Origin: CAZWCX01 sp964632945
GTDB taxonomy: Bacteria; Planctomycetota; MHYJ01; WSZJ01; CAZWCX01
Length of the DNA stretch: 64,000 nucleotides
Assembly: GCA_964632945.1 (NCBI GenBank)
Contig: CAZWCX010000001.1
Coordinates: 62,001 to 126,000, forward strand
Reading direction: 5' to 3'
Position 1 is the stretch's first letter. Every line of letters starts with the position of its first letter. A model generated the notes under the pieces. It saw only the letters and a program-made list of their open reading frames with translations, did not search any database and was not told the origin of the DNA. The translations under genes were made by a program, and so were the position numbers. Of the stretch, positions 43,391 to 53,500 are shown in pieces.

Positions 43391-44560
43391 CTACACGCTC
43401 CGCAACGCGTGGACCGCCTTGAGCCGCAGACCGACCAGCGCCGGGACGAGCCCGCTCGCGAACCCCGTGACCATCCCGATGGCCGCCGCCATCGCCACCG
43501 AGGACTCGGGAAGGCGGAAGATCGGGAAAAAGTCGGGTTTCGGGTTCCAGCGCAGGACGTCGAAGAGCAGATACGCCCCGCCCACGCCGATGAGGACGCC
43601 GAGCCCCGCCACCGCCAGGGCCTCGCCGATCAGCAGGGTGAACACCCGGAGGTCGCTGAACCCGATCGCCTTCAGGATCGCCATTTCCCGCGTTCGGTCG
43701 CGCGCGCTCATCATCATCGTATTGGCGGACACGAGCAACATCGTCAGGACGACGACGGCGCCGATGGAGTGGAGCAGCAGTTCGAAATTCCCCATCATCG
43801 ACACGAACTGCATGTTGAAGGCCTTTTCGCTCTGCGTAAGCGACGGGTAGGGACTGTTGGCGAACCGGTCGTCGATCGCCGCGGACACCTCCGTGAAGCG
43901 GTCCGGATCGGTCAATTCGACCACGTAAAAACCGGCCATCCCCTTTTCGAATTCGCGCTCCTCATCGAGGTAGCGATAGTGAAAGTACATCATCGTCCGG
44001 TCGAAGGTTTCCGTGTTCGAGGTGTAGATCGCCCTCACCGTGAACTCCCACGGCGAGCTGTCGGGCGTCGGCCAGATGGTGCCGCGCAGGGGGAGCCGGT
44101 CCCCCACCTTCTTGCCCAGACGTTCGGCGATCTTGTCCCCGAGCAGACAGCCGGTGCGATCGTTCATCAATTCCCGCAACTGATCCGGCGGAACGAGGAT
44201 CTCGGGGTACATGGCCAGGTAGGCGTCGAAGTCGACGGCGAACTGGGCGAAGAATTCGTCCCGCTTTCCCCCGTCCGGCAGGGGGACCTCGTACAGGCCC
44301 CCGAACCACATCCCCATCGCGACCCCCTTCACCCCGTCGATCTGGGTGATCAGCGACCGGTAGGCCTCGGGGACCAGGAAGATGATCGACTCCTTGTGCT
44401 GCACGATGAGCCGCGAGGCCCCCGCCATCGCCACTCCGGCGTGGAAGGCGAACAGCACCGACTCGATGAGGCAAAACAGAAACAGCGCGATCGCGGCCCC
44501 CACGACCGTGAGCCCGGTGCGCAGGGGCGAGCGGAACAGGTTGAGAAAGACCAGCCTCAC
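43391..44560 (-). CDS. ABC transporter permease, MacB/FtsX type (second)
   Basis: 389 aa. The GTG at 44560 overlaps the ATPase stop by 4 nt (GTGA). Same layout as the neighbouring permease: N-terminal helix (TGLTVVGAAIALFLFCLIES), periplasmic domain with YEVPLPDGG and MYFHYRYLDEE, and three C-terminal helices with ARDRTREMAILKAIGF, the FtsX coupling helix. The two permeases differ clearly in sequence, so they are probably not interchangeable. Confidence 0.9.
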   Translation of the reverse strand: MRLVFLNLFRSPLRTGLTVVGAAIALFLFCLIESVLFAFHAGVAMAGASRLIVQHKESIIFLVPEAYRSLITQIDGVKGVAMGMWFGGLYEVPLPDGGKRDEFFAQFAVDFDAYLAMYPEILVPPDQLRELMNDRTGCLLGDKIAERLGKKVGDRLPLRGTIWPTPDSSPWEFTVRAIYTSNTETFDRTMMYFHYRYLDEEREFEKGMAGFYVVELTDPDRFTEVSAAIDDRFANSPYPSLTQSEKAFNMQFVSMMGNFELLLHSIGAVVVLTMLLVSANTMMMSARDRTREMAILKAIGFSDLRVFTLLIGEALAVAGLGVLIGVGGAYLLFDVLRWNPKPDFFPIFRLPESSVAMAAAIGMVTGFASGLVPALVGLRLKAVHALRSV

Positions 44561-45243
44561 TTCGTGCGCTCCAGCGAGAGTTCCCCCTTGTCCAGGTGCA
44601 GTTCGCGCCGGGCCGCGTGGGCGGCGCGCGGATCGTGCGTGACCATGACGAGGGTCTTCCCGAACTCCCGATTGAGGGTCCCGAACAGGTCCATGACGTC
44701 CTGGGCCGAGTGGGCGTCGAGATCCCCGGTCGGTTCGTCGGCGAAGATGAGGGGCGTGTCGCAGGCGAGCGCGCGGGCGATGGCGACCCGCTGTTCCTGG
44801 CCGCCGGACAACTCGCTCGGACGATGGTCCAGGCGGTCTCCGAGCCCGACGGCGCGGAGAGCGGCTTCCGCATGGTCGCGCCGTTCCGCGCGGGTGAGGG
44901 GCTGAAGGGTGAGCGGCAGCTCCACGTTCTGGAACGCGGTGAGCACCGGCAGCAGGTTGAACGATTGGAAGACGAAGGCGACGTGGTCGGCCCGCCAGCG
45001 GGCCAGCTCGGGGCCGGTGAGGTCGGAGAGGTCCTGGCCGCACACGATGACCCGACCCCGGGTCGGAGTGTCGAGCCCGCCGATCAGGTTGAGCAGGGTG
45101 GTCTTGCCGGACCCGGAGGGCCCCATGAGGGCGACGAAATCGCCTTCCTCGATCGACAGGGTGACGTTGTCGAGGGTGACGATCTCGCTGTCCCCCTTGA
45201 CGTAGATCTTGGTGACGTCCTGGAGTTCGATGATCGCGGGCAT
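44557..45243 (-). CDS. ABC transporter ATPase, LolD/MacB/DevA type
   Basis: 228 aa. Walker A GPSGSGKTTLLN, Q-loop region VFQSFNLLPVLTAFQNVELPL, signature LSGGQEQRVAIARAL, Walker B LIFADEPTGDLD and switch His VTHDPRAA are complete. It powers the two permeases next to it. It lies 15 nt after the adaptor gene and overlaps the permease start. Confidence 0.95.
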   Translation of the reverse strand: MPAIIELQDVTKIYVKGDSEIVTLDNVTLSIEEGDFVALMGPSGSGKTTLLNLIGGLDTPTRGRVIVCGQDLSDLTGPELARWRADHVAFVFQSFNLLPVLTAFQNVELPLTLQPLTRAERRDHAEAALRAVGLGDRLDHRPSELSGGQEQRVAIARALACDTPLIFADEPTGDLDAHSAQDVMDLFGTLNREFGKTLVMVTHDPRAAHAARRELHLDKGELSLERTK

Positions 45244-45258
45244 GGCGGCGCGGGGGGC

Positions 45259-46776
45259 TCACTCCTCTCCATGGACGCGGACGGGCCGGCCTTCGGGGGA
45301 GCGCGCGTCGAGGCCGGAGACGATCACCCGATCCCCGAGCTCGAGGCCCGAGCGAACCTCGAACCACTCGCCGCGCCGCGCGCCGATCTCGATCGCGGCC
45401 CGGCGCGCCGATCCCCCGGAGACGGTCCAGACGAAATGTTTGCCGCCGTCCTCGTGCACCGCGGCGGCCGGGACCACCAGCGGATCGACCACGAGCCCGC
45501 GCTCCGCACCCACGGGCGCGTCCTCGGGAAAGAACTTCACGCGTACGCCCATGTCCGGGAGAAAGGCCCCGTCGGGCTCGAGGAATTCGACCCTTACCTG
45601 GACCGTCGCCTTGCTGCGATCGGCGCGCGGCAGGATGCGCTGGATCCGGCCGGGATAGACGCGTCCGGGGATGGCATCGACATGGATGGCGGCGCGCCCG
45701 CCGGCCTTGACCCGCTCCAGGTAAGCCTCCGCCACGTCGACCTCGGCCTGCAGCGACGACCAGTCGACCACGGTGACGATCGCTCCCTTCGCCTGCGTCC
45801 CGCCGATGCTCACGGGGGCGACGATCTCCCCCTCCTCCGCAATGCGCTCGGAGATGACGCCGTCGAACGGCGCGCGAATGAGGAAGTCCTCCCGCTGCGC
45901 CTCCAGGACCTTCACGCGCGCGGCCACCGCGCGGTGCGCCGCCCGTGACGCCTCGCTCGCCGCCATCGCCGCCGCGTGTTGCGCTTCCGCGGTCGTGACG
46001 GCAAGTCGCGCCCAGTCCGCCCGGGCCTGGGATACGGTCACCTGCCGGTCGGCCTCGGTCCGGCGGTGCTCGGCGGCCAGCAGACGCGCCTCGGCGGCCG
46101 CCACCTCGGTCTTCCGGTCCTCGATCAGGGTCGCCTCCGCGGCGCGCTTGGCCACCAGTTCGACCGCGAGATCCAGACGCCGCCTCGCGTCCGCCGCCAT
46201 GACCCGCATTTCGCCGATCTGCGCGTCGAGCGTCGCCTGCGGCGCGACCGCCGCTCCCCGCTCCGCCTCCGCCTGCACCCGCGCCTGACGCGCCTGTTCC
46301 ACCTGGGAAGCCATGTGCGCCGCGTCCGCCTCCGCGCGGCGCGCCTGGGCCGCCGCCTGGTCCGCCTCCGCCTGCGCCTGATCGATCATCGCGTCGAGTT
46401 CGCGATGGTCCAGTTCGGCCAGGACCTCGTTCTCCTTGACGCGCTGCGCCTCGCGCACGTGAAGCCGGGCCACCCGGGCATTGTACTTCGCCGCCACCGT
46501 CGACTGCCGGTCGGCGACGATGTAGCCGGCCGCGTTCAGTTCCGTCCACCCCCGCTTTTCGCCCTGCCCGTTGGCCGCGGGCAGCAGAGACGACGCCTTC
46601 TGCACCGATCCCAACGCGACCACGGGGGCGCGCCAGGAGGCGGACCCGAACCAGCCCCCGACCCCCGCCGCCGCCAGCAGGACGACCCAGCCGAACCCGC
46701 GCATGCGCCGGGCCCGGTACGTCTTGCGCGGTCCGCGGTCGATCCGGAGGGCCGCGAGGTCTTCCTGGGCAGGCAT
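45259..46776 (-). CDS. Membrane fusion protein (HlyD/MacA/DevB-like adaptor)
   Basis: 505 aa. The ATG at 46776 has AAGGAG at 6 nt; another ATG at 46797 is too close to the transcription start. One N-terminal helix (GFGWVVLLAAAGVGGWFG), then a lipoyl-like half motif, a long Ala/Glu/Arg-rich coiled coil (about 115-290), the second lipoyl half (LIRAPFDGVISERIAEEGEIV) and beta-barrel domains. It bridges the inner-membrane ABC exporter to the outer envelope. No TolC-like gene is in this window. Confidence 0.93.
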   Translation of the reverse strand: MPAQEDLAALRIDRGPRKTYRARRMRGFGWVVLLAAAGVGGWFGSASWRAPVVALGSVQKASSLLPAANGQGEKRGWTELNAAGYIVADRQSTVAAKYNARVARLHVREAQRVKENEVLAELDHRELDAMIDQAQAEADQAAAQARRAEADAAHMASQVEQARQARVQAEAERGAAVAPQATLDAQIGEMRVMAADARRRLDLAVELVAKRAAEATLIEDRKTEVAAAEARLLAAEHRRTEADRQVTVSQARADWARLAVTTAEAQHAAAMAASEASRAAHRAVAARVKVLEAQREDFLIRAPFDGVISERIAEEGEIVAPVSIGGTQAKGAIVTVVDWSSLQAEVDVAEAYLERVKAGGRAAIHVDAIPGRVYPGRIQRILPRADRSKATVQVRVEFLEPDGAFLPDMGVRVKFFPEDAPVGAERGLVVDPLVVPAAAVHEDGGKHFVWTVSGGSARRAAIEIGARRGEWFEVRSGLELGDRVIVSGLDARSPEGRPVRVHGEE

Positions 46777-46811
46777 CCTGGGCTCCTTCGTCCACATCCC
46801 TACGCGGGTGG

Positions 46812-46840
46812 ATTCTAGGGCGACCGGTCGGGGAATGCAA
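46812..46840 (-). promoter_or_regulatory. Sigma-70-like promoter of the ABC export operon
   Basis: Minus strand TTGCAT (46840-46835), 17-nt spacer, TAGAAT (46817-46812). The predicted start near 46805 gives a leader of 29 nt and supports the ATG at 46776. Confidence 0.7.
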
Positions 46841-46888
46841 TCCCGGCCGGACGGGCGGGGACCGCCCCGTGCGCGCCGTCCCCCGGGA

Positions 46889-49339
46889 TCATCCGCCGGA
46901 GGCATCCGGCGTTGCCGTGCCGGCCGCCTTCACGTGGCGGTCGAACCAGTCGATCATCTCGGCCAGGACGTGGAGCACGCTCTCCCGCGCCGTGTAGCCG
47001 TGGCCCTCATGAGGGAGCAGGACGAGCCGGGCGCGTCCGCCGGTCCCTTTCACCCCGTGAAACAGGCGTTCCGACTGGAGCGGGAACGTGCCCGGATTGT
47101 CGTCCGTCTGCCCGTGGATGAGGAGCAGGGGCTCGTTGATGCGGTGCGCGTGCATGAAGGGCGACAGGTCCACGTAACTGCGCGGCGCCTCCCACAGGGT
47201 TCGCCGTTCGCTCTGGAATCCGAACGGCGTCAGGGTCCGGTTGTAGGCGCCGCTGCGCGCGACCCCTGCCCGGAACAGGTCGCTGTGGGCGAGCAGGTTC
47301 GCGGTCATGAAGGCGCCGTAGCTGTGTCCGCCGACCCCCACCCGTTCGCCGTCGGCCACGCCCATCTCCACCGCCTTGTCGATGCAGGCCCGCGCGTCGG
47401 CCACGATCTGCTCCACGAACGTGTCGTTCATCGTCTCGGGATCCCCGACCACCGGCATCGCCGCGTTGTCCATGATCGCGTACCCGGCGAGCAGCAGAAA
47501 GAGGTGGGAAGTCCCTTCCATGCGCGTGAATCGGTGCGGCGAGCCGCTCACTTGCCCCGCCGTACTCGTGTCGACGAACTCGCGCGGATAGGCCCACACA
47601 ATCAGGGGCAGGCGCGTGCCGGATTCGTACCCGGGCGGCAGGTAGAGCGTGGCGGACAACGGCACGCCGTCGGCGCGCGTGTAGGTGACCAGTTCCTTGC
47701 GGACCTCGCGCAACTGCGGCGCGGGATCGGGAAAGGCCGTCAGCGCGCGGACGGCGGCCGTCGCCCCGCCGAGGTCGCGCACGAAGTAGTTCGGCGGCGA
47801 AACCTGCGATTCGTGCCGCGTCAGGATTTGCCGGCCCCCGGCATCCAGCGCCTCCAGCACCGTTTCGTACTCTCCCTCGGCGCAGCGCCACAGCCGCACC
47901 GCTTCCCGCGTTCCCAGGTCCAGGCGGTCGAAGAAGGGACGATCCCCGGTCGGCGTCGATCCCGCGCCGCTGAGGAAGATCGCGTTTCCCTGCCGCAGCG
48001 CAACCGACTTGCCCGCGGCGTTGCGCGTCAGTTCCGGCCGGCCGGGATCCCCATACCGGTCATGCACGCTGCGATCCCACAACTTCACCGGCTCCACCCC
48101 GGCCCGGTCGAGATCCACGATCCAGGTCCGGGTCCAGCGCTTGTCGCGATCGTACTCCCCGAGCAAGGCGACTCCTCCCCCCTGCACCCAGGTGAGCCCC
48201 GTAAACCGGTGCTCCGTCCGGAAGATCTCGCGCGCCTCGCCGTCGAACGGCGCGCGCAGCAGGAAGCCGCGGTCCCGTTGCGGGACCTTGTTCTTCGGAT
48301 CCCCGCCGTCCAGCGCCTCCACCCAGAAGACTTCCGCCGTGCCCTCGACCGGGGACCAGCGGTGGGCGCGCGGACCGGTCACGACGCCCTCGATCGGCAC
48401 ATTCTCGCGCGCGGGGATCCGGGCCAGCTCACGAACCACGCGCCCGGTCAGATCCCACACTTCGATCACCTCCGGGAACGACCCCGCGGGCAAGAGATAG
48501 GAATAGGGACGCACCGTGCGCGCGACCATCAGGAACTCGCCCGTAGGGGACGGATCCACACCGCCGATCAGGCCGGGTGCGCCGATCTCGTCGATCCGCC
48601 CGCTCTCCACGTCCACCAAGGCCAGCCGGGAGGTCATGTAGTGCTCGAAGAGGGCCTCGTCGTGGGGCCCCTTGAGCAGATCCTGGAAGGTCCGCACCGG
48701 CGCGGCCTTCCCCCCCAAACTCTCCTGCACGACCGGTCCGACCGGCGTGGGGGGCGCCTCCGGAGCGGGCCCCCGGCCCGCGGGAACCAGCTTGACCGCC
48801 ACTCGCCGGGAGTCGGGCATCCAATCGAATGCGGACCCGTACGCGGCGTTCACGCGCGGTCCGATCAGGGCGCGCACGGCTCCGGTCTCTGCGTCCCCGA
48901 CCCACAATTCGATGCCGTCGGATCGACGCAACAGAAGCGCAAAGCGCCGCCCGTCCGGCGCCCACAACGGCGCGCCGAGATGCGCGTCGGCCGGCAGGTC
49001 GACCGGCATCTCCTTCCCCCCGGCCAGGTCCATGCGGGCGTATCCGGTGATGCGCGCCGTCCGGTGCGGCCCGTTCGTCCGTGGATCGATCCGGTCACCG
49101 GCCAGCGCCAGATACGGCCGCGCCAGCTCGCTCAGGGGCGGCAGACTCTCCCGGCGCAAAATCAAGAGCCGCCGCCGGTCGGGCGATACGCTCACCATCG
49201 GCGTCGGAGCCGCGTCCAGAATCCGCACGATCCCCTCCGGCGGCAGTCGGTAGGGCGCATCGACCGGCGCAACCTGAGCCTCCGCAAAGCCGGTCGGGAC
49301 CAACAGGACGGCGACCATCCATGGACGAAGGCGCATCAT
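46889..49339 (-). CDS. Secreted S9 (prolyl oligopeptidase-type) peptidase, glutamyl-endopeptidase-like
   Basis: 816 aa. Signal peptide MVAVLLVPTGFAEA. An N-terminal beta-propeller spans about 40-560 (AHLGAPLWAPDGRRFALLLR). The C-terminal alpha/beta-hydrolase domain has the triad Ser673 (GGHSYGAF), Asp746 or Asp747 (GQTDDNPG) and His777 (LPHEGHGY). NLLAHSDLFRAGVARSGAYN and TPFGFQSERRTLWEAP strongly resemble plant chloroplast glutamyl peptidase and bacterial S9D homologues. Likely degrades peptides in the periplasm. Confidence 0.92.
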   Translation of the reverse strand: MMRLRPWMVAVLLVPTGFAEAQVAPVDAPYRLPPEGIVRILDAAPTPMVSVSPDRRRLLILRRESLPPLSELARPYLALAGDRIDPRTNGPHRTARITGYARMDLAGGKEMPVDLPADAHLGAPLWAPDGRRFALLLRRSDGIELWVGDAETGAVRALIGPRVNAAYGSAFDWMPDSRRVAVKLVPAGRGPAPEAPPTPVGPVVQESLGGKAAPVRTFQDLLKGPHDEALFEHYMTSRLALVDVESGRIDEIGAPGLIGGVDPSPTGEFLMVARTVRPYSYLLPAGSFPEVIEVWDLTGRVVRELARIPARENVPIEGVVTGPRAHRWSPVEGTAEVFWVEALDGGDPKNKVPQRDRGFLLRAPFDGEAREIFRTEHRFTGLTWVQGGGVALLGEYDRDKRWTRTWIVDLDRAGVEPVKLWDRSVHDRYGDPGRPELTRNAAGKSVALRQGNAIFLSGAGSTPTGDRPFFDRLDLGTREAVRLWRCAEGEYETVLEALDAGGRQILTRHESQVSPPNYFVRDLGGATAAVRALTAFPDPAPQLREVRKELVTYTRADGVPLSATLYLPPGYESGTRLPLIVWAYPREFVDTSTAGQVSGSPHRFTRMEGTSHLFLLLAGYAIMDNAAMPVVGDPETMNDTFVEQIVADARACIDKAVEMGVADGERVGVGGHSYGAFMTANLLAHSDLFRAGVARSGAYNRTLTPFGFQSERRTLWEAPRSYVDLSPFMHAHRINEPLLLIHGQTDDNPGTFPLQSERLFHGVKGTGGRARLVLLPHEGHGYTARESVLHVLAEMIDWFDRHVKAAGTATPDASGG

Positions 49340-49375
49340 GGCGAAACTCCTCGGTTTCGAATCCAGGGTCCGCCC

Positions 49376-49403
49376 AGACTACCCTTTCCTCCACGAGTGG
49401 CAA
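49376..49403 (-). promoter_or_regulatory. Probable promoter for the S9 peptidase
   Basis: Minus strand TTGCCA (49403-49398), 16-nt spacer, TAGTCT (49381-49376). The leader is about 30 nt. Confidence 0.5.
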
Positions 49404-49468
49404 GCCAATTGCTCTTCCAGAAGCCCATTGACGAGAGGGTCGAGGGACCCCGATCGGAGATCTCAATC

Positions 49469-50332
49469 ATGAACCACGAACTGCTCCGAATCCTGGTCGC
49501 GCTGGACGGATCCGGCGCGGCGGAGACCATCCTGGCCGCGCTGATGCCGCTGGCCCGCGACCGCCCAGTCGACCTCGTGCTCGTTCGGGTCATCGAGCCG
49601 CGCCACCCCTCGGCCGAAGCGAGGAAGTATCTGGAGGAAGCCGGCGAAGCCCTGAAACAGCATGGGCTTTCCGCGGTCACGCTGATCGGACAGGGGCGTC
49701 CCGCCGAGGAGATTCTGCGGGCGGCACAGGAGTCCTCGGTCGACCTGATCGCCATGGCCACCCACGGTCGAACCGGCATGCCCCGGGTCCTCTTCGGCAG
49801 CGTCACGGAGGAAGTCCTGCGGCGGGCCATGGTCCCTTTGCTGGTCGGCCGGCCGGGGACACCCCACCTGCAATGGAAGCGCATCCTCGTCGCATTGGAC
49901 GGGTCGGAGGGGGCGGAGACCGTCCTGCCCGATGCCGCGAGGCTGGCACGCGCGCTCCATGCGAAGTTGGAACTGGCCCAGTCGATCTTCGTGCCCGCCC
50001 TGCCCGTGGCCGGCCTGGGCGAGCTGCCGGTGACCACTCCTCCCCCCGACCCGATGCCGTACTTGCGCCGCACCAGCGCGCGCCTCGCGGAGACCTTCGG
50101 GGTCAAGGCCGATGTCGTGCTCCTCGGCGGCGCGCCCGCCGAGGAGATCGTGCGCCATGCCCGCAAGGAGGGAGTCGACCTGATCTGCCTCACGACCCAC
50201 GGGCGGGCGGGATTGCGGCGGGTCCTGCTCGGCAGTGTGGCGGAGCAGATCTTGCGCAATGCACCGTGTGCCGTACTCGTGAGACGTCTGGCCGGCGTGG
50301 CCGAATTCACGGCCGGGACGGCCGGGGGATGA
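49469..50332 (+). CDS. Tandem universal stress protein (two UspA domains)
   Basis: 287 aa. Two complete UspA domains: the first at about 6-130 (RILVALDGSGAAETIL ... MATHGRTGMPRVLFGSVTEEVLR) and the second at about 139-275 (RILVALDGSEGAETVL ... TTHGRAGLRRVLLGSVAEQIL). Each has the G-x2-G-x9-G-(S/T) ATP-binding motif. Cytoplasmic stress-related nucleotide-binding protein. The ATG at 49469 follows GGAG. It is divergent from the S9 peptidase and convergent with the macroglobulin. Confidence 0.93.
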   Translation: MNHELLRILVALDGSGAAETILAALMPLARDRPVDLVLVRVIEPRHPSAEARKYLEEAGEALKQHGLSAVTLIGQGRPAEEILRAAQESSVDLIAMATHGRTGMPRVLFGSVTEEVLRRAMVPLLVGRPGTPHLQWKRILVALDGSEGAETVLPDAARLARALHAKLELAQSIFVPALPVAGLGELPVTTPPPDPMPYLRRTSARLAETFGVKADVVLLGGAPAEEIVRHARKEGVDLICLTTHGRAGLRRVLLGSVAEQILRNAPCAVLVRRLAGVAEFTAGTAGG

Positions 50333-50358
50333 TGCGGGGAATTCCCGACGCGGTCGCA

Positions 50359-50396
50359 GCATTCCCCAATCCCTCCCGCCCCGGAGGGGGGAATGC
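50359..50396. repeat. Inverted repeat between convergent genes
   Basis: GCATTCCCC (50359-50367) and its exact complement GGGGAATGC (50388-50396) form a 9-bp stem, with CCCTCC/GGAGGG inside. It lies just after the tandem Usp stop and probably ends transcription, but it lacks a U-tract. Confidence 0.5.
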
Positions 50397-50415
50397 GCCC
50401 GGGGGTCGCCGCGGC

Positions 50416-50456
50416 GAAGAAAGAACGGGGGCCCTCCCTGGCGAACGTGGCCCCCG
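50416..50456 (-). terminator. Rho-independent terminator candidate for the macroglobulin gene
   Basis: On the minus strand CGGGGGCC (50456-50449) pairs with GGCCCCCG (50433-50426), an 8-bp perfect GC stem, followed at once by TTCTTTCTTC. It lies about 80 nt beyond the gene stop at 50534. Confidence 0.65.
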
Positions 50457-50533
50457 AAACGGAGGCCCCCCCCGCCCCTGCGCGGGGCAGGAGCGGAGGG
50501 GACGCCGGACTCACACGATGGTCCCGGTTTCGG

Positions 50534-53500
50534 TCAGCGCACCTCGATCTCGATCGGGGCCGCGGCTGCGCGCCGGTCCGGATTGTAGTATTCGTACACG
50601 GTGCTCACCGGGGTCTTGGCGCGGATCGGGTACTTGGCGCGAAGGCTGTAGCGGATCGCGATCGGCATGTCCGAGCGGACGTCGCCGAGGTAGATCTGCA
50701 CCTGCCGCCCGGTCACGCTATACTTGTCGATCTTGCGCTGCCGCACCAACTCGTTGAGCGAACCGGGATCGACCGTGAACCCAGGCGGGATGCCGACGTC
50801 CGCAATCACCATGAAGGTCGGGGTCGGATCGTGATAGTGAACCTGGACGGTGCACTCCAGGATGTCATCCTTCTCCAGGGTGGTGCGGTCGTAGTGGACG
50901 AACAATTCGAGCGGCTTGCGATCCGCGTCGGCCGGAAGCTGGTCCCACGGCAGGAACCAGCGCCCAACCACTTGGTACGTCATGGCCGCCCCGCCCTCGA
51001 CCTCGAGTTCGATCCGGTTGCTCCCCTCCCGCGCGAACCGGCGCAGGTCGAGAAGCTGCATGACGTCGGCGTTGGCCCGATCGACCTCGAGTTCCCCGGC
51101 CGGTTCGCCGTTCACCCGCACGGCCACCCGACAGCGGTCGGTCACGGGCGCGCCGGAGTGTCCGAGCAGCGCCTTCATCGCCATGATGGTCGCCTGGGTG
51201 GAGTGCCAGCCGCCGTAGGGATCCTTCGCGGACACCAGGTACCCGAGCGCGCCGTTGACCGACTGCATCGGACCCTGGCCGGCCAGCAGGGAAAGCGCCG
51301 CAAGCGCCGTGGTCTCCACCTCCCCGGCTCGTCCCGCGCCGTAGGTCAGCGTGTGTCCCCTCTGCTGCCAGGAGACCTGCTCCCCGTTTCGCGCCGCCAT
51401 CTTGTCGATGCGCTCGACGAGGCTCCGAGTCTGCGCGTCGCGCGGCGACCACGCCGCCAGCGCGTTCGCGCAGAGGGAGAGAGTGTACGGATCGTCGGCG
51501 GACTTCAGGCGCGTCTGCAGGTACTGCACGCCGCGCTGCACCGACGGGTCGCGGTGGCCCGCCTGGGCCAGACTCCACACCACGAACGCCGTGACCGCCA
51601 GGTCCCCGCGCCCTGCGTTCAGGGAGTGCGGAAGCCGGGACTCGGTCCAGGAGCCGTCGCCGCGCTGCTGCGACCGCAGCCAGTTCGCCGCGCGCTGGAT
51701 CACGCCGGGATCCACCGCGTGAACCTTCGCCATATCCGAGAACTCCAGGATCCCGTATGCCGTGAGCGCCACGTTCGCCGGGGCGTGGCCGTACCAATCG
51801 AAACCGCCGCCCTTCACTTCGAACGTCAGAAGCCGCTGATAGCCGAGACTGATCGCCTGTTCGAGTTTCATCGACACCGACGGTGTCAACTTGCCGGTCT
51901 CCTTCAGGTACCCCAGGATCAGCACGTTGGGGTAGGTGACCGACGTCGTCTGCTCGAATCAGCCGTACGGGAGGCGGACCAGGCTTTCCAGGCCGTCCAC
52001 GACCTGCGCCATCGCCCCGGGATAGAGCTTGAGGAACAGGCCGCTGGCCTCGTCGATGGCGTTCTCCGGGATGTCGACCGTCTCGACTCCGCTCGCCAGT
52101 CGGCGGCTCGCGGAAGTTTCGAACATCTTCCCGTTCGGAACGACGTTCACGGTCCGCTTGATGGCGTCATGGAATCCCTTCGAACCGACCGCGTAGATCG
52201 TGAGCGAGCGCGGTCCGAGCCGGGAAACCTTCAGGCGGAACGAGGCGCCCTTGACCTCGCCGGCGGCGAGGGAGACGACCTTGCGCTCGTCTTCGAGGAG
52301 ATCGAACCAGTCGGACTTCTCGACCACGAGTTCCACGTCCTGGTCGGTCTTCAGATAGTTGTAGACCGCGATGGGGACGCCCACCTCGTCACCCTGCGTG
52401 AGGGCGACCGGGAAATCAATGTCCACGAAGAAGTCCTGGAAGACGGTCAGTCCGCGGGTGCCGCCGCCCATGCGACCGTCCCGGGAGACGCCCTGCATGG
52501 TCATCCGCCAGGTCGTGATGGAATCGGCGAGGGGGACCGTCAGCCGCGCCCGGCCGCGATCGTCGGTGATCAACTGCGGCATCCAATACATGGTCTCGGG
52601 GAAGAACTGGCGCACACGAATCGACTGGAGCACGTCCTTCCGCGCTCCGGCCGGGGCAAGTCCCGCGCCGGTTACCGAGGCCGGACCCTTCGTCTCCGGG
52701 CGGTGAGCCTCCGCCGCGGGCAGATCCTTGATCGGGACCTGCGCACCGCCGCCCCCCATGTCTCCCAGGGCGAACCCGCCGCCGCCACCGCTTTCCATGT
52801 TGCTCAGCGTGAACTGGGTATTCACACGCTGGTCCCACCCCGCGGTGGTCCGGGGCGCCCCCTCGTCCAGCGAGGTGGTCGCGGACCGGAACAGGCGGGC
52901 GACCTTCTGCCCGTACACGGTGACCCCGATGATGGCGACGATGCCGAGCAACCCCAGGATCGCCAGCGCGTTGGTGATCATCTTCCCGACGCTCGACCAA
53001 CTGCCGATCGATTCTCCGAAGGTCCAGAGGGCGAGGAACATCGCGTAGCAGGCGGCGAACGCCTTGAGACCGCCTTCCCCGGCGGACAGGGCGCCGAGCC
53101 CGAGCAGGAACGATCCCGTCGCGAAGGTCAACGTCCAATCTGCGCCGTGGCGGTGATGGATGACGTAGCCGGGGACGCCGAAGGCGACCAGGAAGATCGC
53201 CAAACCCAGGGCGATCCGCCCGGCGCCGGATTCATATTGAGAAACCCGGTGCTTGCGCCAGGCGAGTTCCTGGTCCAGCAGGCGTTCCTTTTCGGGCCAG
53301 GTGCGCAACACCTGCCGTTCCGGGGTGGTGACCGGAAGGGAGGCGAGCGCCACTCGGACTCCCTCCTGCGTCGCCTCGTCGGGCGTCCCGCCCAGGACCG
53401 CGCCGCGCAGGTCCACCGGGGACGATTGGATGGTGTATTGCGGCTCCTGCAGTTCCTTTTCCAGGGCGAAGTAGACCTTCTCGAGCCCCGGCTGATTGTC

